64,000 nt of DNA from Cytophagaceae bacterium. GTDB taxonomy: Bacteria; Bacteroidota; Bacteroidia; Cytophagales; Spirosomataceae. This document shows, piece by piece, positions 54,976 to 63,967 of this stretch; position 1 is the first letter of the stretch; every line of letters begins with the position of its first letter. The position numbers and the translations under genes were made by a program. Location: NCBI GenBank assembly GCA_005791165.1, contig SXXW01000005.1, positions 1-64,000 on the forward strand. Reading direction: 5' to 3'. Under the pieces are notes generated by a model. The model was not told where the DNA came from and made no database searches. It saw only the letters and a program-made list of their open reading frames with translations.

Positions 54976-55490
54976 TGGAAAATACGATTGAAAATAAAGT
55001 AGCCCAAAGCGGATTAATTCAATTGGATTTAGAAACCATTCGAATTCCTGGAGAGCGCATATTTTTTGACATAAGGCCTTTATTGTTTATGGAAATGGTG
55101 CTTAAAGAGAAAGACTTTAGAGCATTTCTCAGTGATCATCCCTGGAATCAATATCAAGGAAAACATGTGGCCATTTCTTGCACAAGCGACGCCATCATAC
55201 CGACTTGGGCTTTCATGTTATTAAGTGCGCAAATGAGTCCATTTGCCGCCACCATTGTTTATGGAAATTTAGATGATTTAGAAAAAGAATTATTTGCAAA
55301 ATCCTTATTAGCGTTAAATTTGGACACCTATAAAGATGGCCGAGTGGTCGTTAAAGGCTGTTCTAAAGAATCGGTGCCTACAGATTCTTATGTAAGGCTT
55401 ACCACATTGTTACAGCCCATCGTAAAAAGTTTATTTTTTGGTGAGCCTTGTAGTACGGTTCCTATTTACAAAAAGAAAATAACTACTTAA
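54975..55490 (+). CDS. DUF2480 family protein
   Basis: The 171-residue protein matches DUF2480, a Bacteroidota family of unknown function. It has the typical I-Q-L-D-L-E opening, the P-x-W-A-F-M-L-L segment and a C-terminal G-E-P-C-S-T-V-P-I-Y-K. Two cysteines in C-S-K-E-S and E-P-C-S are conserved as far as I recall. There is no signal peptide or membrane helix. It overlaps tsaB by one base (TAATG) and the convergent DUF4175 gene by 8 bases. Confidence 0.85.
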   Translation: MENTIENKVAQSGLIQLDLETIRIPGERIFFDIRPLLFMEMVLKEKDFRAFLSDHPWNQYQGKHVAISCTSDAIIPTWAFMLLSAQMSPFAATIVYGNLDDLEKELFAKSLLALNLDTYKDGRVVVKGCSKESVPTDSYVRLTTLLQPIVKSLFFGEPCSTVPIYKKKITT

Positions 55491-58400
55491 ATTGATCTAA
55501 ATAGCGTAGCACTTTTTCTTGGTATGTTGGCTTTAGGTCCACTGGCTTTCGTTGATACAAAGATCTGTTCTCCTCTAATTTCTTCAGGTAAGGCAACAAA
55601 TTGGGCGGTGGACTTTCGCGAAATTTTTCGAGTGCATTTTTTGATTCTTTTTTTGGATCTTCGCCCTGCTCTTTTAAAGCTTTTTCAGATTCCAATAAAA
55701 TGGGAAGCATTAAATCTTGCCTTTTTTGTAATTCTTGATTAAGGCGTTTATTAACAAAATCAGTCTCATTTTTTTCCATATTTTTAATGAGGTCCTTCAG
55801 GCTTTTCTCAATATTATCTGAGCCGGGTCGGCCTTGGATATCTTGCAATTTTTCTTCTAATTCTTGTCGGAGCCTAGCCTGTTCTTGGGCTATTTTAATC
55901 ATATCTTCGCTCATGGGGCCCTGTTTATCGGCCCGACTTTCTCTAGCTTTTTGATTGAGTTTTTGTTGGCGCGCCGCCCAGGAACCCTGAGGCTTTTGTT
56001 TCCCTTTCCCTTTTTTACCAGGTTTCATTTGCATCTGTTGGTTTTGCAATTGCTGCAATAAATCGGATAGCATCACAGCCAGTTTATTGATGGAAGCCAT
56101 TGATTGTTGTTGCCTAGCCTGAACTAAAGGCCATTTGCGTTCCTTCATCATATTGGCTGCCTCATTCAATCGATTATGCATTTCAGTCGTTTCTCTCGTG
56201 ATCAATTGAGACAATGGCATTACTTTTTTTCCTAAGCTAATCAAACTGTCTTCCAAAATAAATGCTGTTTCAGCAATCTTATTTTGCATCTGAGATGCCG
56301 ATTTTAATGCTGGGCTTCCTTCACGCAAACGACGAAAATCCAACATGACACGTTCTTGTTCAAAAGAAATTTGCAACAAATTATCCAACAAGAGTCTTAA
56401 TTGGTTTACCTCCAAATCAAGCGCGTTAGTCTCCTCGCTAGCACGTTTATCTTCTAGTTTTTTAGCTAATTTTTTAAGCCCTTCCGCTGATTTTTTCTGA
56501 GCCGATTTGGCTTTATTGGTGGATTTGTTCTCCATTAATTCTTCCGCATTATCCATCGACTTTTCAATCTCTTCCTCCAATGCATCAAATTCTTTTGTTT
56601 CCAAATTCATTTCTTTTTCAAGGTTATCAATCGCCTTTTCTTGCTCCTTAAATTCTTGATGAATTTCGTTTTGTCCCGCTTGATTGTTTGAAGGGTCCTC
56701 GGCCAACTTACTTTGTTTTTGACTGAGTTCATTTAAATCCTGAATAGATTCCTCCATCATTTTATCAATTTTCAAGTCTTTATAAAACTGTTCCAACCTT
56801 TGCAATTCCTTTTCTCTATTTTTATTGAGTGATTGTTTTTGTTCTAAATTTTTCTGCCAATTGCTAGGCAATTCTTTTTGCAAGTTTTTGAATAACTCAT
56901 CCGTCCCTTTATTCAAATCTGACGTTTGAATTTGGTCAATTAGCTTTTGCAAATTTTCCATTTTTTGGATCCAAAGGTCCGTTGGCTTTTGAAAACTAAA
57001 TTGCTGACCCATCCACTTTTCTTGTTGGTCCTTCAAAACATCTAAGGCCTTTTTCAATTCTTTTTCCTTGGCCAAAACCTCTTCAAGCATTTTATTATTT
57101 ATGTCTTTCCCTAATTTAAGCCGATTCATCGCATCAGTCAATTCCTTCTTAATTTCTTGAGCCTTCTGAATACTTAATGATACATTCTTTTCCAATTCCA
57201 TAAATCGATCATCTGATTTTTTGGCTAATTGCTTTGATTCCGGGAATTCCCAAACTTGTTGGTTTGTTTTCGTTTTTTTAGGCCCATGAATTCCATCATT
57301 ATCAAACACTTCAAAATAATAACGCAATTGGGCTCCTGGTTGTAATTTTAGAGAATCTAGGCCAACTAAAAATCGAAAATCAAACTGCTTTTTGCCTCTT
57401 GGTATAGCTATATTGCGAATAAATTCTGCTTCCCAATTTGCCTCTTTATCTACTCTAATTTGATATTTTAAAGCTACTTGATTAAGCCCATAATCGTCAT
57501 TTGCCTCTCCCTTGAAGATCAAAAAACGATAATATAAGGTATCTTCAATTGTTTGAGTTTCGATCTTAGGGTACTGGTCTTTAATTACATCAATGGGAAT
57601 TGTAGACGTTTTTTGGCTGTCAAAGTGTTCGTTTGATAAGAGGATTTGGTAGCTTGAATTTTCTAAAAATTGTGTTGAAAATTCATGTTTAGCAAATAAC
57701 AGATTTTTTTTGAAATCAATTTTAGGAGGCTTTTGGCCTAATAAAATACTGGCCTTTTTCACGTCATTTGTTGAAATTTCCCAATGAACCCTTGAGCCTT
57801 CCGGAATTTGTAGAGGAAGTAATTGGTTCAACTTTTCTGCAGGTTTATGCGTATATGCAGGAAATTCAATGGTTATTGTGGTCTTCTCTATGCCAGGTCG
57901 GTGAATAATCTGAATGGTTTGTGGCTCAGAAAAATTATCCGCTGCTTCAAATTGAAACATCAAAGGACTCGTGATGGGTGGAAGTGCAAAACTGAATACG
58001 TTTATTTCAGGTTCCTTATCCATTTTTATGCGACCTCCTTGGCTTACAAAATAAACGTCAGCAGGTAAATTTTTGCCGATTAGTTGGACCTGTAAAATGA
58101 AAGGCTCCCCAGCAACAACCTCCAAACTTTTATTTAAAATCAAAAACTGAAATGGCAATGTTTTGGGATAATGAAAAGTGTAATTGACAATTCTTAAGGT
58201 AGGTTTACGAATATATTGGGGATTTAGGTAATCGAAAAATACGAGTAGTGCGGATAAAAAAATGAGTCCAAAAAATATTTTTCGATGGCTTTTATAGTCA
58301 ATAAAGTCAACAAACTTATAGACAGATAGCTGATGAATTTTTTGCGTGATGGCTGCCTCAAGCAAGGGTGAATTCTCATTAAGTGCTCCCTCACGTTGAA

Positions 58401-58746
58401 GTTGGAGTATATTAATCAATTCATCCTGATGTGGCTTATCAAAAAAAAAGCCTAGCTTTTTAGCCATAAACTCTAAATCAGCATGACTAACCGTCTTAGT
58501 CCATTTGACTATGGGTTTAAAACAAATGCTGACAAGCAACAGACCTGCTGCACTTAAAAATAAATAGTAAAGTATCCCTCGAAGTGGGGACGATAGCCAA
58601 GCAAAATATTCGATTAAAATGAAGAGCGTACCGATCGAGATAATCCACAAAGCACTAAGCAAAAGACCTTTTATAACCTCATTTCGATAAAAGAGGCGAT
58701 GATAGGATTTTAGTTGAGAAACGACCGGGTTTTCTTGGGTTGCCAA
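55483..58746 (-). CDS. DUF4175 family large membrane coiled-coil protein
   Basis: The 1087-residue protein has three hydrophobic helices in the first 180 residues (two near 25-75, one near 153-171). An extended beta-rich region follows (about 190-500), then a long Lys/Glu/Gln-rich coiled coil (about 505-1000) and a Pro-containing tail. The layout fits DUF4175, a Bacteroidota/Proteobacteria family often near aerotolerance or MoxR-type gene clusters, though none is visible here. Function is unknown. It is a single gene whose end overlaps the DUF2480 gene by 8 bases. Confidence 0.8.
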   Translation of the reverse strand: MATQENPVVSQLKSYHRLFYRNEVIKGLLLSALWIISIGTLFILIEYFAWLSSPLRGILYYLFLSAAGLLLVSICFKPIVKWTKTVSHADLEFMAKKLGFFFDKPHQDELINILQLQREGALNENSPLLEAAITQKIHQLSVYKFVDFIDYKSHRKIFFGLIFLSALLVFFDYLNPQYIRKPTLRIVNYTFHYPKTLPFQFLILNKSLEVVAGEPFILQVQLIGKNLPADVYFVSQGGRIKMDKEPEINVFSFALPPITSPLMFQFEAADNFSEPQTIQIIHRPGIEKTTITIEFPAYTHKPAEKLNQLLPLQIPEGSRVHWEISTNDVKKASILLGQKPPKIDFKKNLLFAKHEFSTQFLENSSYQILLSNEHFDSQKTSTIPIDVIKDQYPKIETQTIEDTLYYRFLIFKGEANDDYGLNQVALKYQIRVDKEANWEAEFIRNIAIPRGKKQFDFRFLVGLDSLKLQPGAQLRYYFEVFDNDGIHGPKKTKTNQQVWEFPESKQLAKKSDDRFMELEKNVSLSIQKAQEIKKELTDAMNRLKLGKDINNKMLEEVLAKEKELKKALDVLKDQQEKWMGQQFSFQKPTDLWIQKMENLQKLIDQIQTSDLNKGTDELFKNLQKELPSNWQKNLEQKQSLNKNREKELQRLEQFYKDLKIDKMMEESIQDLNELSQKQSKLAEDPSNNQAGQNEIHQEFKEQEKAIDNLEKEMNLETKEFDALEEEIEKSMDNAEELMENKSTNKAKSAQKKSAEGLKKLAKKLEDKRASEETNALDLEVNQLRLLLDNLLQISFEQERVMLDFRRLREGSPALKSASQMQNKIAETAFILEDSLISLGKKVMPLSQLITRETTEMHNRLNEAANMMKERKWPLVQARQQQSMASINKLAVMLSDLLQQLQNQQMQMKPGKKGKGKQKPQGSWAARQQKLNQKARESRADKQGPMSEDMIKIAQEQARLRQELEEKLQDIQGRPGSDNIEKSLKDLIKNMEKNETDFVNKRLNQELQKRQDLMLPILLESEKALKEQGEDPKKESKNALEKFRESPPPNLLPYLKKLEENRSLYQRKPVDLKPTYQEKVLRYLDQFK

Positions 58747-58857
58747 ATGCCATTAAAAAGTTGAAAATACGATTTTTACACCTAAATTCTTCACCTTTTG
58801 AAAAAATAAAATTGCTTCCAAGAACGCTTTTTGGTAATATTGGGTAATTATTCATGT

Positions 58858-59742
58858 ATGTCCCAGCAATCGCAAGAGCAATATCAATTTATAGAAAGGA
58901 TCCTCAAAATTCATGTTCGGGAGGATGTTTCCATTGAAGAGTTTCAATTTTTTTATGGAGGTAATTTTAATTTAGCGGTTCGGGTTAAATTAAAGTCAGG
59001 AGAATTTTTCATCAAATGGAATCAAGGTGACCACCATGGTTTATTTGAGGCGGAAGCTAAAAATCTCCAGTTATTAGCCCAAACAAATACAATACAAGTA
59101 CCTCAGGTAATCGGAGTGGGGGCTATCGAAGAGAAGGAATATTTAATGATGGAATGCATTCCATCCGGGGAAATAAATGCTACCTATTGGGAAGATTTTG
59201 GACGTAAATTAGCCCTAATGCATCATAATTCTTCTGAAATGGGGCATGGCCTTAGCTATACAAATTACCTTGGGGCTGCAGAACAAAAGAATGAATGGAA
59301 TTTAAATGGGCTTCGTTTTTTTATTGAAAACAGATTGAAAAATCAGATTGAGATCGCAATTTACAATAGGAAAATTGACCTTGACATGGAAAATAAGTTC
59401 CGCCAATTATTTGAAAAGTTACCTGATTTAATTCCTAATGAATCATCCGCTTTAATGCATGGAGATTTGTGGTCAGGAAATGTGATGGTGAACGCAAGTG
59501 GACAAGTTGTGTTAGTGGATCCCTCCTGCTATTATGGACTTAGAGAAGCTGAATTAGCCTTTACGACTATGTTTGGTGGTTTTGATAAGGCTTTCTACGA
59601 GGCTTATCATGAAGCATATCCGATCGAAAAAGGATTTCATGAGCGCATTCCTCTTTATAACTTATACCCTTTGATGGTGCACGTCAATTTATTTGGCGAG
59701 GGTTATGTGCCAGCGGTACAAAAAATATTGAATAGCTATTGA
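58858..59742 (+). CDS. fructosamine kinase-like phosphotransferase
   Basis: The 294-residue protein belongs to the fructosamine/ketosamine-3-kinase group of the APH-like kinase fold. It has the catalytic loop M-H-G-D-L-W-S-G-N and the metal site D-P-S-C-Y-Y-G. These kinases phosphorylate sugars attached to protein amines, which then fall off, repairing glycation. I start it at the ATG at 58858, although the frame is open through a TTG at 58831. A TAATATTG element with a weak -33 (58811-58814) may be its promoter. The end overlaps ispH by 7 bases. Confidence 0.9.
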   Translation: MSQQSQEQYQFIERILKIHVREDVSIEEFQFFYGGNFNLAVRVKLKSGEFFIKWNQGDHHGLFEAEAKNLQLLAQTNTIQVPQVIGVGAIEEKEYLMMECIPSGEINATYWEDFGRKLALMHHNSSEMGHGLSYTNYLGAAEQKNEWNLNGLRFFIENRLKNQIEIAIYNRKIDLDMENKFRQLFEKLPDLIPNESSALMHGDLWSGNVMVNASGQVVLVDPSCYYGLREAELAFTTMFGGFDKAFYEAYHEAYPIEKGFHERIPLYNLYPLMVHVNLFGEGYVPAVQKILNSY

Positions 59743-61070
59743 TTTTTTTCAAGAACCCACTGATCTACTACCTGATCTACGGGTTTAGCTGAAGGGAATA
59801 AGGAAACGGTTTTCCTTAATATATCTTCGACTACCGCATCTGGACAGGATGCCCCACAAGTTAAAAGCACTCGAACTTTTTCTTTTTGTGGAATAAATTC
59901 ATTTATCAAAACTTCTTCTTTTTTGACATTATCAAAATGGAAAATCTGTTTTTCTGAAATAATCTTTTCCGCGGATTTAATAAAATAGGTTGGAAGCTTA
60001 TCGGCACATAAATCAACCAAATGAGCTGTATTTGAGGAATTATACCCACCTGCTACGATGGCAAAATCTGCGTCTTCAGCGAGTAATCCATAGGTAGCAC
60101 TTTGATTATCATTGGTTGCATAACATAGCGTATCGCGAGTATCTGCAAAATGAGAGGTGATTTGATCCGCAGATAATTGATAAAAATCGACGATTACTTC
60201 CCGTAAAAAATCAACAATTTCTTGTGTATCCGTGGCCAACATGGTCGTTTGATTCACAACACCAATTCTCATTAAATCCTTTGCTGGATCAAAACCTTCT
60301 GAATATTGCCCTTCAAATTCCCTATAGAATTCAACCGAATCTTTTTCAAGCCTGATGTAATCCGCTAATTGTTTCGCTTGATTAATATTTTTTATAATCA
60401 GTGTAGGAGTGACTGATTTAGAATGCGAAAAAGTGGCTTTAGTCTCTTCATGACTGGGTTTTCCGTGTACGATGACTGAATAATTTTTTTGTCCAATCGA
60501 GTTAGCACGATTCCAAACTTTTTCGACAAATGGACAGGTCGTATCATATGAATAAATATCAATGCCGATATTTGACAGTATTGCTTGAATTTCAAGGGTA
60601 GTGCCAAATGCAGGGACAATTACAACATCATCTGAGGTCAATTGATCCCAAGGTACGAGCTGATTACCCAAGGTGTCTTGGATGAATTGTACCCCTCGGT
60701 CTAACAAATCTGCATTAACTGCGGGGTTATGAATCATCTCAGAAAGTAGAAATATCCGTTTATCAGGATTTTCTTCGACAATTCGATAGGCTATCTCAAC
60801 TGCATTTTCCACCCCATAACAAAATCCAAAATGGCGGGAAACCAAAATTTCTACAGGACCAAAATCAAAGTGGGATGGCTCAAAATTCTTTTTCATTTTA
60901 TCCCCAAATCTCCTTGCCTCTTTGATTTTTCCGATCAAATTACTTTTAAACAAAACAGGAATTGAAAATGACTTCATTTTTTTTAACGTTCTTCTTACTG
61001 GTAAACCATCTGGCAATCCATTAAAATTGCCGATTAAATCACTATTTAGTGATTTAGTTAATGAATCCAT
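59736..61070 (-). CDS. ispH: 4-hydroxy-3-methylbut-2-enyl diphosphate reductase
   Basis: IspH carries out the last step of the non-mevalonate pathway, giving isopentenyl and dimethylallyl diphosphate. The three Fe-S cysteines are seen in F-G-F-C-Y-G-V, T-C-P-F-V and C-G-A-S-C-P-D. The 444-residue protein has an N-terminal extension of about 60 residues before the core, as in many Bacteroidota forms; the start could lie further in, at one of several internal Met. A TAATTTTG -7 element (61112-61119) lies 42 bases upstream. Confidence 0.95.
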   Translation of the reverse strand: MDSLTKSLNSDLIGNFNGLPDGLPVRRTLKKMKSFSIPVLFKSNLIGKIKEARRFGDKMKKNFEPSHFDFGPVEILVSRHFGFCYGVENAVEIAYRIVEENPDKRIFLLSEMIHNPAVNADLLDRGVQFIQDTLGNQLVPWDQLTSDDVVIVPAFGTTLEIQAILSNIGIDIYSYDTTCPFVEKVWNRANSIGQKNYSVIVHGKPSHEETKATFSHSKSVTPTLIIKNINQAKQLADYIRLEKDSVEFYREFEGQYSEGFDPAKDLMRIGVVNQTTMLATDTQEIVDFLREVIVDFYQLSADQITSHFADTRDTLCYATNDNQSATYGLLAEDADFAIVAGGYNSSNTAHLVDLCADKLPTYFIKSAEKIISEKQIFHFDNVKKEEVLINEFIPQKEKVRVLLTCGASCPDAVVEDILRKTVSLFPSAKPVDQVVDQWVLEKNQ

Positions 61071-61151
61071 GACCTCTATCTTTATAAACTAATTATTTGA
61101 TTAACAGTTTTCAAAATTACATAGCTAATTATTAATTTCCTTTTAATTCCT

Positions 61152-61169
61152 CCGTTTAATAAATAAATT
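61152..61169. repeat. 18-base element shared with 42239-42256
   Basis: Second copy of the element at 42239-42256, identical over 18 bases, 20 bases upstream of the -33 box of the following gene. Confidence 0.45.
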
Positions 61170-61188
61170 CTTTAAAATCGGTTTAATC

Positions 61189-61220
61189 ATTGCCCTTTAT
61201 AATTAGTTGTAGTACTTTTG
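61189..61220 (+). promoter_or_regulatory. promoter of the 61.3-63.97 kb gene run
   Basis: ATTG (61189-61192), 20 bases, then an exact TACTTTTG (61213-61220). The leader of about 54 bases holds two tiny reading frames that end at the next start codon. Confidence 0.6.
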
Positions 61221-61280
61221 TTCCGTAAAAAATATCGATGATCATTTTTTACCTTTTAAATTATGAATGAAAAAGTTTAA

Positions 61281-61892
61281 ATGAAAGATTCAAATTCAGC
61301 TAAGACTAGATTGATACGCTTGCTTATTGGAAATCCAATAAGCAAATTCGCATTGTCGTTCATTAAAAATCCAATCAACTTTTTATATACTGGATTAGGG
61401 ATATTCGTAGTTTTAATATCTTATGACAATACATTTAGTATTAAGCCCACTGAGCAAAGCTTTTTCTCTGGAAAAATAATTTTTGGTAATGAGAATTATC
61501 ACCGTATTCAGACAAATGAAGTTATGGGTACGATAAAGCCTGAAATGGGAGATAATTCGCTTACGATAACAGCGACCAATAAGGAGAATTTAGAATCTGT
61601 TTATTTGAAAATATTTAAACTTAAGGGCCCAGGAACCTATTTTATTCCAGGCGATGGAGAAATCGAAAACATTGGAAATTTAATCAAGAATCTTGACCAT
61701 TATACAGATAAAAACAATTTCTTTGAATCTACCTTACCGAATAAGGAAGGGGTTCAAAATGGTGTTGGAAGGGTCAATATAACCGTTGTTACAGAAAAAG
61801 AAATTGAAGGTGAGCTTATTTTAATAGGCAATAATTCCAAGGGTGATCAAGCAGTTTTAGAATCAGCCAAGTTCAAAATACATCTTCAATAA
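61281..61892 (+). CDS. uncharacterised protein with N-terminal membrane anchor
   Basis: The 203-residue protein has a basic N-terminus, one hydrophobic segment (about residues 35-50) and a predicted beta-rich body. The pattern N-S-L-T-I-T-A-T-N-K and the G-T-Y-F-I-P segment resemble the DUF6252-type periplasmic beta-sandwich proteins of Bacteroidota, but I cannot confirm membership. It is probably anchored in the inner membrane facing the periplasm. First gene of a run of five same-strand genes. Confidence 0.7.
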   Translation: MKDSNSAKTRLIRLLIGNPISKFALSFIKNPINFLYTGLGIFVVLISYDNTFSIKPTEQSFFSGKIIFGNENYHRIQTNEVMGTIKPEMGDNSLTITATNKENLESVYLKIFKLKGPGTYFIPGDGEIENIGNLIKNLDHYTDKNNFFESTLPNKEGVQNGVGRVNITVVTEKEIEGELILIGNNSKGDQAVLESAKFKIHLQ

Positions 61893-61903
61893 TCATTAAT
61901 TTC

Positions 61904-62269
61904 ATGGAATTCGAGCCAGCCTTAGTTAAAGAAGCATGGGAATTAATTCTTGATTTTCTTGAAACGCAATTTAATAAGCGCCCTGCTGATCTTGAGTCTG
62001 TATTATTTTTAATTGGCGTTCAAGAATTGGGACATGGACATGTCCATTTCACCAAGGAGCAAAAACAAGACTTAATGCATATCGCCACCTGCAAGGTATT
62101 GAGCTATAGTGGATTTTATTCATTAGATGGCAAAGATGCTGAAGGGTGGCCACATTGGGAATTAATTCAAAATTTGCCTCCTTTAAATCTAAAAGAGCAA
62201 GAGATCCTAATTAAAGCACATGTCATTCATTACTTCAAAACAGAAGTCTTATTTGAGGAAATGTCATGA
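61904..62269 (+). CDS. conserved Bacteroidota protein upstream of xth
   Basis: The 121-residue protein is likely cytosolic and alpha-helical, with no signal peptide or membrane segment. The core V-L-F-L-I-G-V-Q-E-L-G-H-G and D-L-M-H-I-A-T-C-K-V-L looks familiar from other Bacteroidota hypothetical proteins, but I know no function. A His-x-His-x-His run (H-G-H-V-H, residues 45-49) may bind metal in this copy. Its stop overlaps the start of xth by 4 bases (ATGA), so the two are translated together. Confidence 0.75.
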   Translation: MEFEPALVKEAWELILDFLETQFNKRPADLESVLFLIGVQELGHGHVHFTKEQKQDLMHIATCKVLSYSGFYSLDGKDAEGWPHWELIQNLPPLNLKEQEILIKAHVIHYFKTEVLFEEMS

Positions 62270-63030
62270 AAATAATTAGTTATAATGTGAATGGGATTCG
62301 AGCAGCGATTCAAAAGGGATTCATCGCTTGGCTTTCTCAGGAAAATCCGGATATCATTTGTTTACAAGAACTGAAGGCAGAAGAGGAACAAGTTGACTTA
62401 GCCGAGATTAAATCATTAGGTTATCATGTTTATTGGCAATCAGCGCAGAAAAAAGGATATTCTGGAGTAGGTATATTCACCAAAATAAAACCTGTTTCCG
62501 TTCAATATGGGTGTGGGATTGAAAAATACGACCAAGAAGGAAGAGTGCTCCAAGTAAATTTCGAGAACTATTCTGTCATGAGTGTATATATGCCATCTGG
62601 ATCTAGTGGCGATGAAAGGCAATCATTCAAAATGGAATGGTTAGCTGATTTTCAGGCTTACACGAATGAATTAGTGAAAACCCACCCTAACATAATTATA
62701 GCGGGTGATTATAATATATGCCACAGAGCCATTGACATTCACAATCCAAAATCAAATGCGAATAGCTCTGGTTTCTTGCCTGAAGAGCGAGAATGGATGG
62801 AAAATTATATCAATAATGGATTCGTAGATACTTTTCGTGCCTTTCATCCAGCTCTTGAGCATCAATATTCATGGTGGAGTTACCGAGCAGGTGCAAGAGA
62901 AAAAAATTTAGGTTGGCGCATCGATTATTTAATGGCGAGCAAACCGATGGCTCAATCCATTAAAAATGCGTCGATTTTAGCCAATATTAAACATTCAGAT
63001 CATTGTCCCATCTTATTAGAAATCAATTAA
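62266..63030 (+). CDS. xth: exodeoxyribonuclease III
   Basis: Exonuclease III cuts at abasic sites in base-excision repair and removes nucleotides 3' to 5'. The 254-residue protein has the family motifs: S-Y-N-V-N-G-I-R (residues 4-11), L-Q-E-L-K (metal Glu near 36), G-D-Y-N near 147-150, and the closing S-D-H-C-P-I. It is coupled to the preceding small gene by ATGA overlap and followed after one base by a ferredoxin gene. Confidence 0.96.
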   Translation: MKIISYNVNGIRAAIQKGFIAWLSQENPDIICLQELKAEEEQVDLAEIKSLGYHVYWQSAQKKGYSGVGIFTKIKPVSVQYGCGIEKYDQEGRVLQVNFENYSVMSVYMPSGSSGDERQSFKMEWLADFQAYTNELVKTHPNIIIAGDYNICHRAIDIHNPKSNANSSGFLPEEREWMENYINNGFVDTFRAFHPALEHQYSWWSYRAGAREKNLGWRIDYLMASKPMAQSIKNASILANIKHSDHCPILLEIN

Positions 63031-63031
63031 T

Positions 63032-63334
63032 ATGCACTTCGAAAAACATGTCTTTATTTGCACCAATGACAAGGATGCTCCCAAAAAATGCTGTGGATCT
63101 GCTCATGGAATGGATTTAATTCAAGCATTTAAAGATGAGTGGGCAAAATCAGGAAATACAAGTAAAATAAGAATTCAAAAATCAGGTTGTTTAGATTTTT
63201 GTGGCAAAGGCCCCACGATGGTCGTTTATCCCGAAGGTGTTTTTTACGGAAATGTCCAATTGGAAGATGTGTCAGAAATAACGGAGCAACATTTAATTGG
63301 CGATCAGATTGTATCCCGACTGCAAATTGGATAA
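63032..63334 (+). CDS. thioredoxin-like 2Fe-2S ferredoxin
   Basis: The 100-residue protein has the thioredoxin-like ferredoxin fold. The 2Fe-2S ligands are probably Cys10, Cys20 (or Cys21), Cys53 and Cys57 (F-I-C-T-N, K-K-C-C-G, S-G-C-L-D-F-C-G). Related proteins serve as small electron carriers and as the NuoE-like subunit of hydrogenases. Its electron partner is not encoded nearby. The start lies one base behind xth. Confidence 0.9.
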   Translation: MHFEKHVFICTNDKDAPKKCCGSAHGMDLIQAFKDEWAKSGNTSKIRIQKSGCLDFCGKGPTMVVYPEGVFYGNVQLEDVSEITEQHLIGDQIVSRLQIG

Positions 63335-63343
63335 ATTGCGAAC

Positions 63344-63967
63344 ATGTTATATCGCCTCTATCCAACGCTTTTAAATTCATTTTCACTTTATCTTAGTCAA
63401 TCCAGAGATTCTTCAGGTAAGATTATTGTGGATGAAATTGAACTGATTGAACGGATTAATCGAACTAAAAAACCGACTACTAAGGCCCAACAAAAAGGAG
63501 TGGATTTTGAAAGGGCTGTCACATTAGGGGAAAACGAAGAACTTTTTAATGAAGGTATCATCGACCAAGCAAGAAATTTGATTCCAGACAAATATAGAAC
63601 TCAATTTTACCTTGAATCAAGGTATAAAAACGCTCAAATTTATGGCTATGTGGATGGGATAGGTGATAGCATCGCCTTCGATTTAAAGAGTACATCATTT
63701 TATGAGCCAGGCCGATTTCAAAATAATCATCAAAATTTATATTTATTGGGCCTTCAAAAATATGGGATTGAACGTTTAGACTACATCATCACAGACTTCA
63801 ACGCGGTTTATGTAGAAACCTATGATTTAAAAACCTATGATTTCAACCCACTTTATACTCAAATTGAGAAATTCATTTTATTTTTAGAAGACAACAAGAA
63901 ATTCATTCGAGACAAAAAGATCTTTGATCGAAAAACGAACGATAATCAAATGTCCCTTTTTGAATAA
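63344..63967 (+). CDS. PD-(D/E)XK nuclease-like protein
   Basis: The 207-residue protein has a region Y-V-D-G-I-G-D followed by F-D-L-K-S-T (near residues 125-140). This matches the D-x(n)-(D/E)-x-K active-site pattern of the PD-(D/E)XK nuclease superfamily, with a preceding Gly-rich helix and a Glu near residue 70. It may cut or process nucleic acid. The family is not named with confidence, and the protein could be inactive. It starts 9 bases after the ferredoxin gene and ends this co-directional run. Confidence 0.65.
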   Translation: MLYRLYPTLLNSFSLYLSQSRDSSGKIIVDEIELIERINRTKKPTTKAQQKGVDFERAVTLGENEELFNEGIIDQARNLIPDKYRTQFYLESRYKNAQIYGYVDGIGDSIAFDLKSTSFYEPGRFQNNHQNLYLLGLQKYGIERLDYIITDFNAVYVETYDLKTYDFNPLYTQIEKFILFLEDNKKFIRDKKIFDRKTNDNQMSLFE

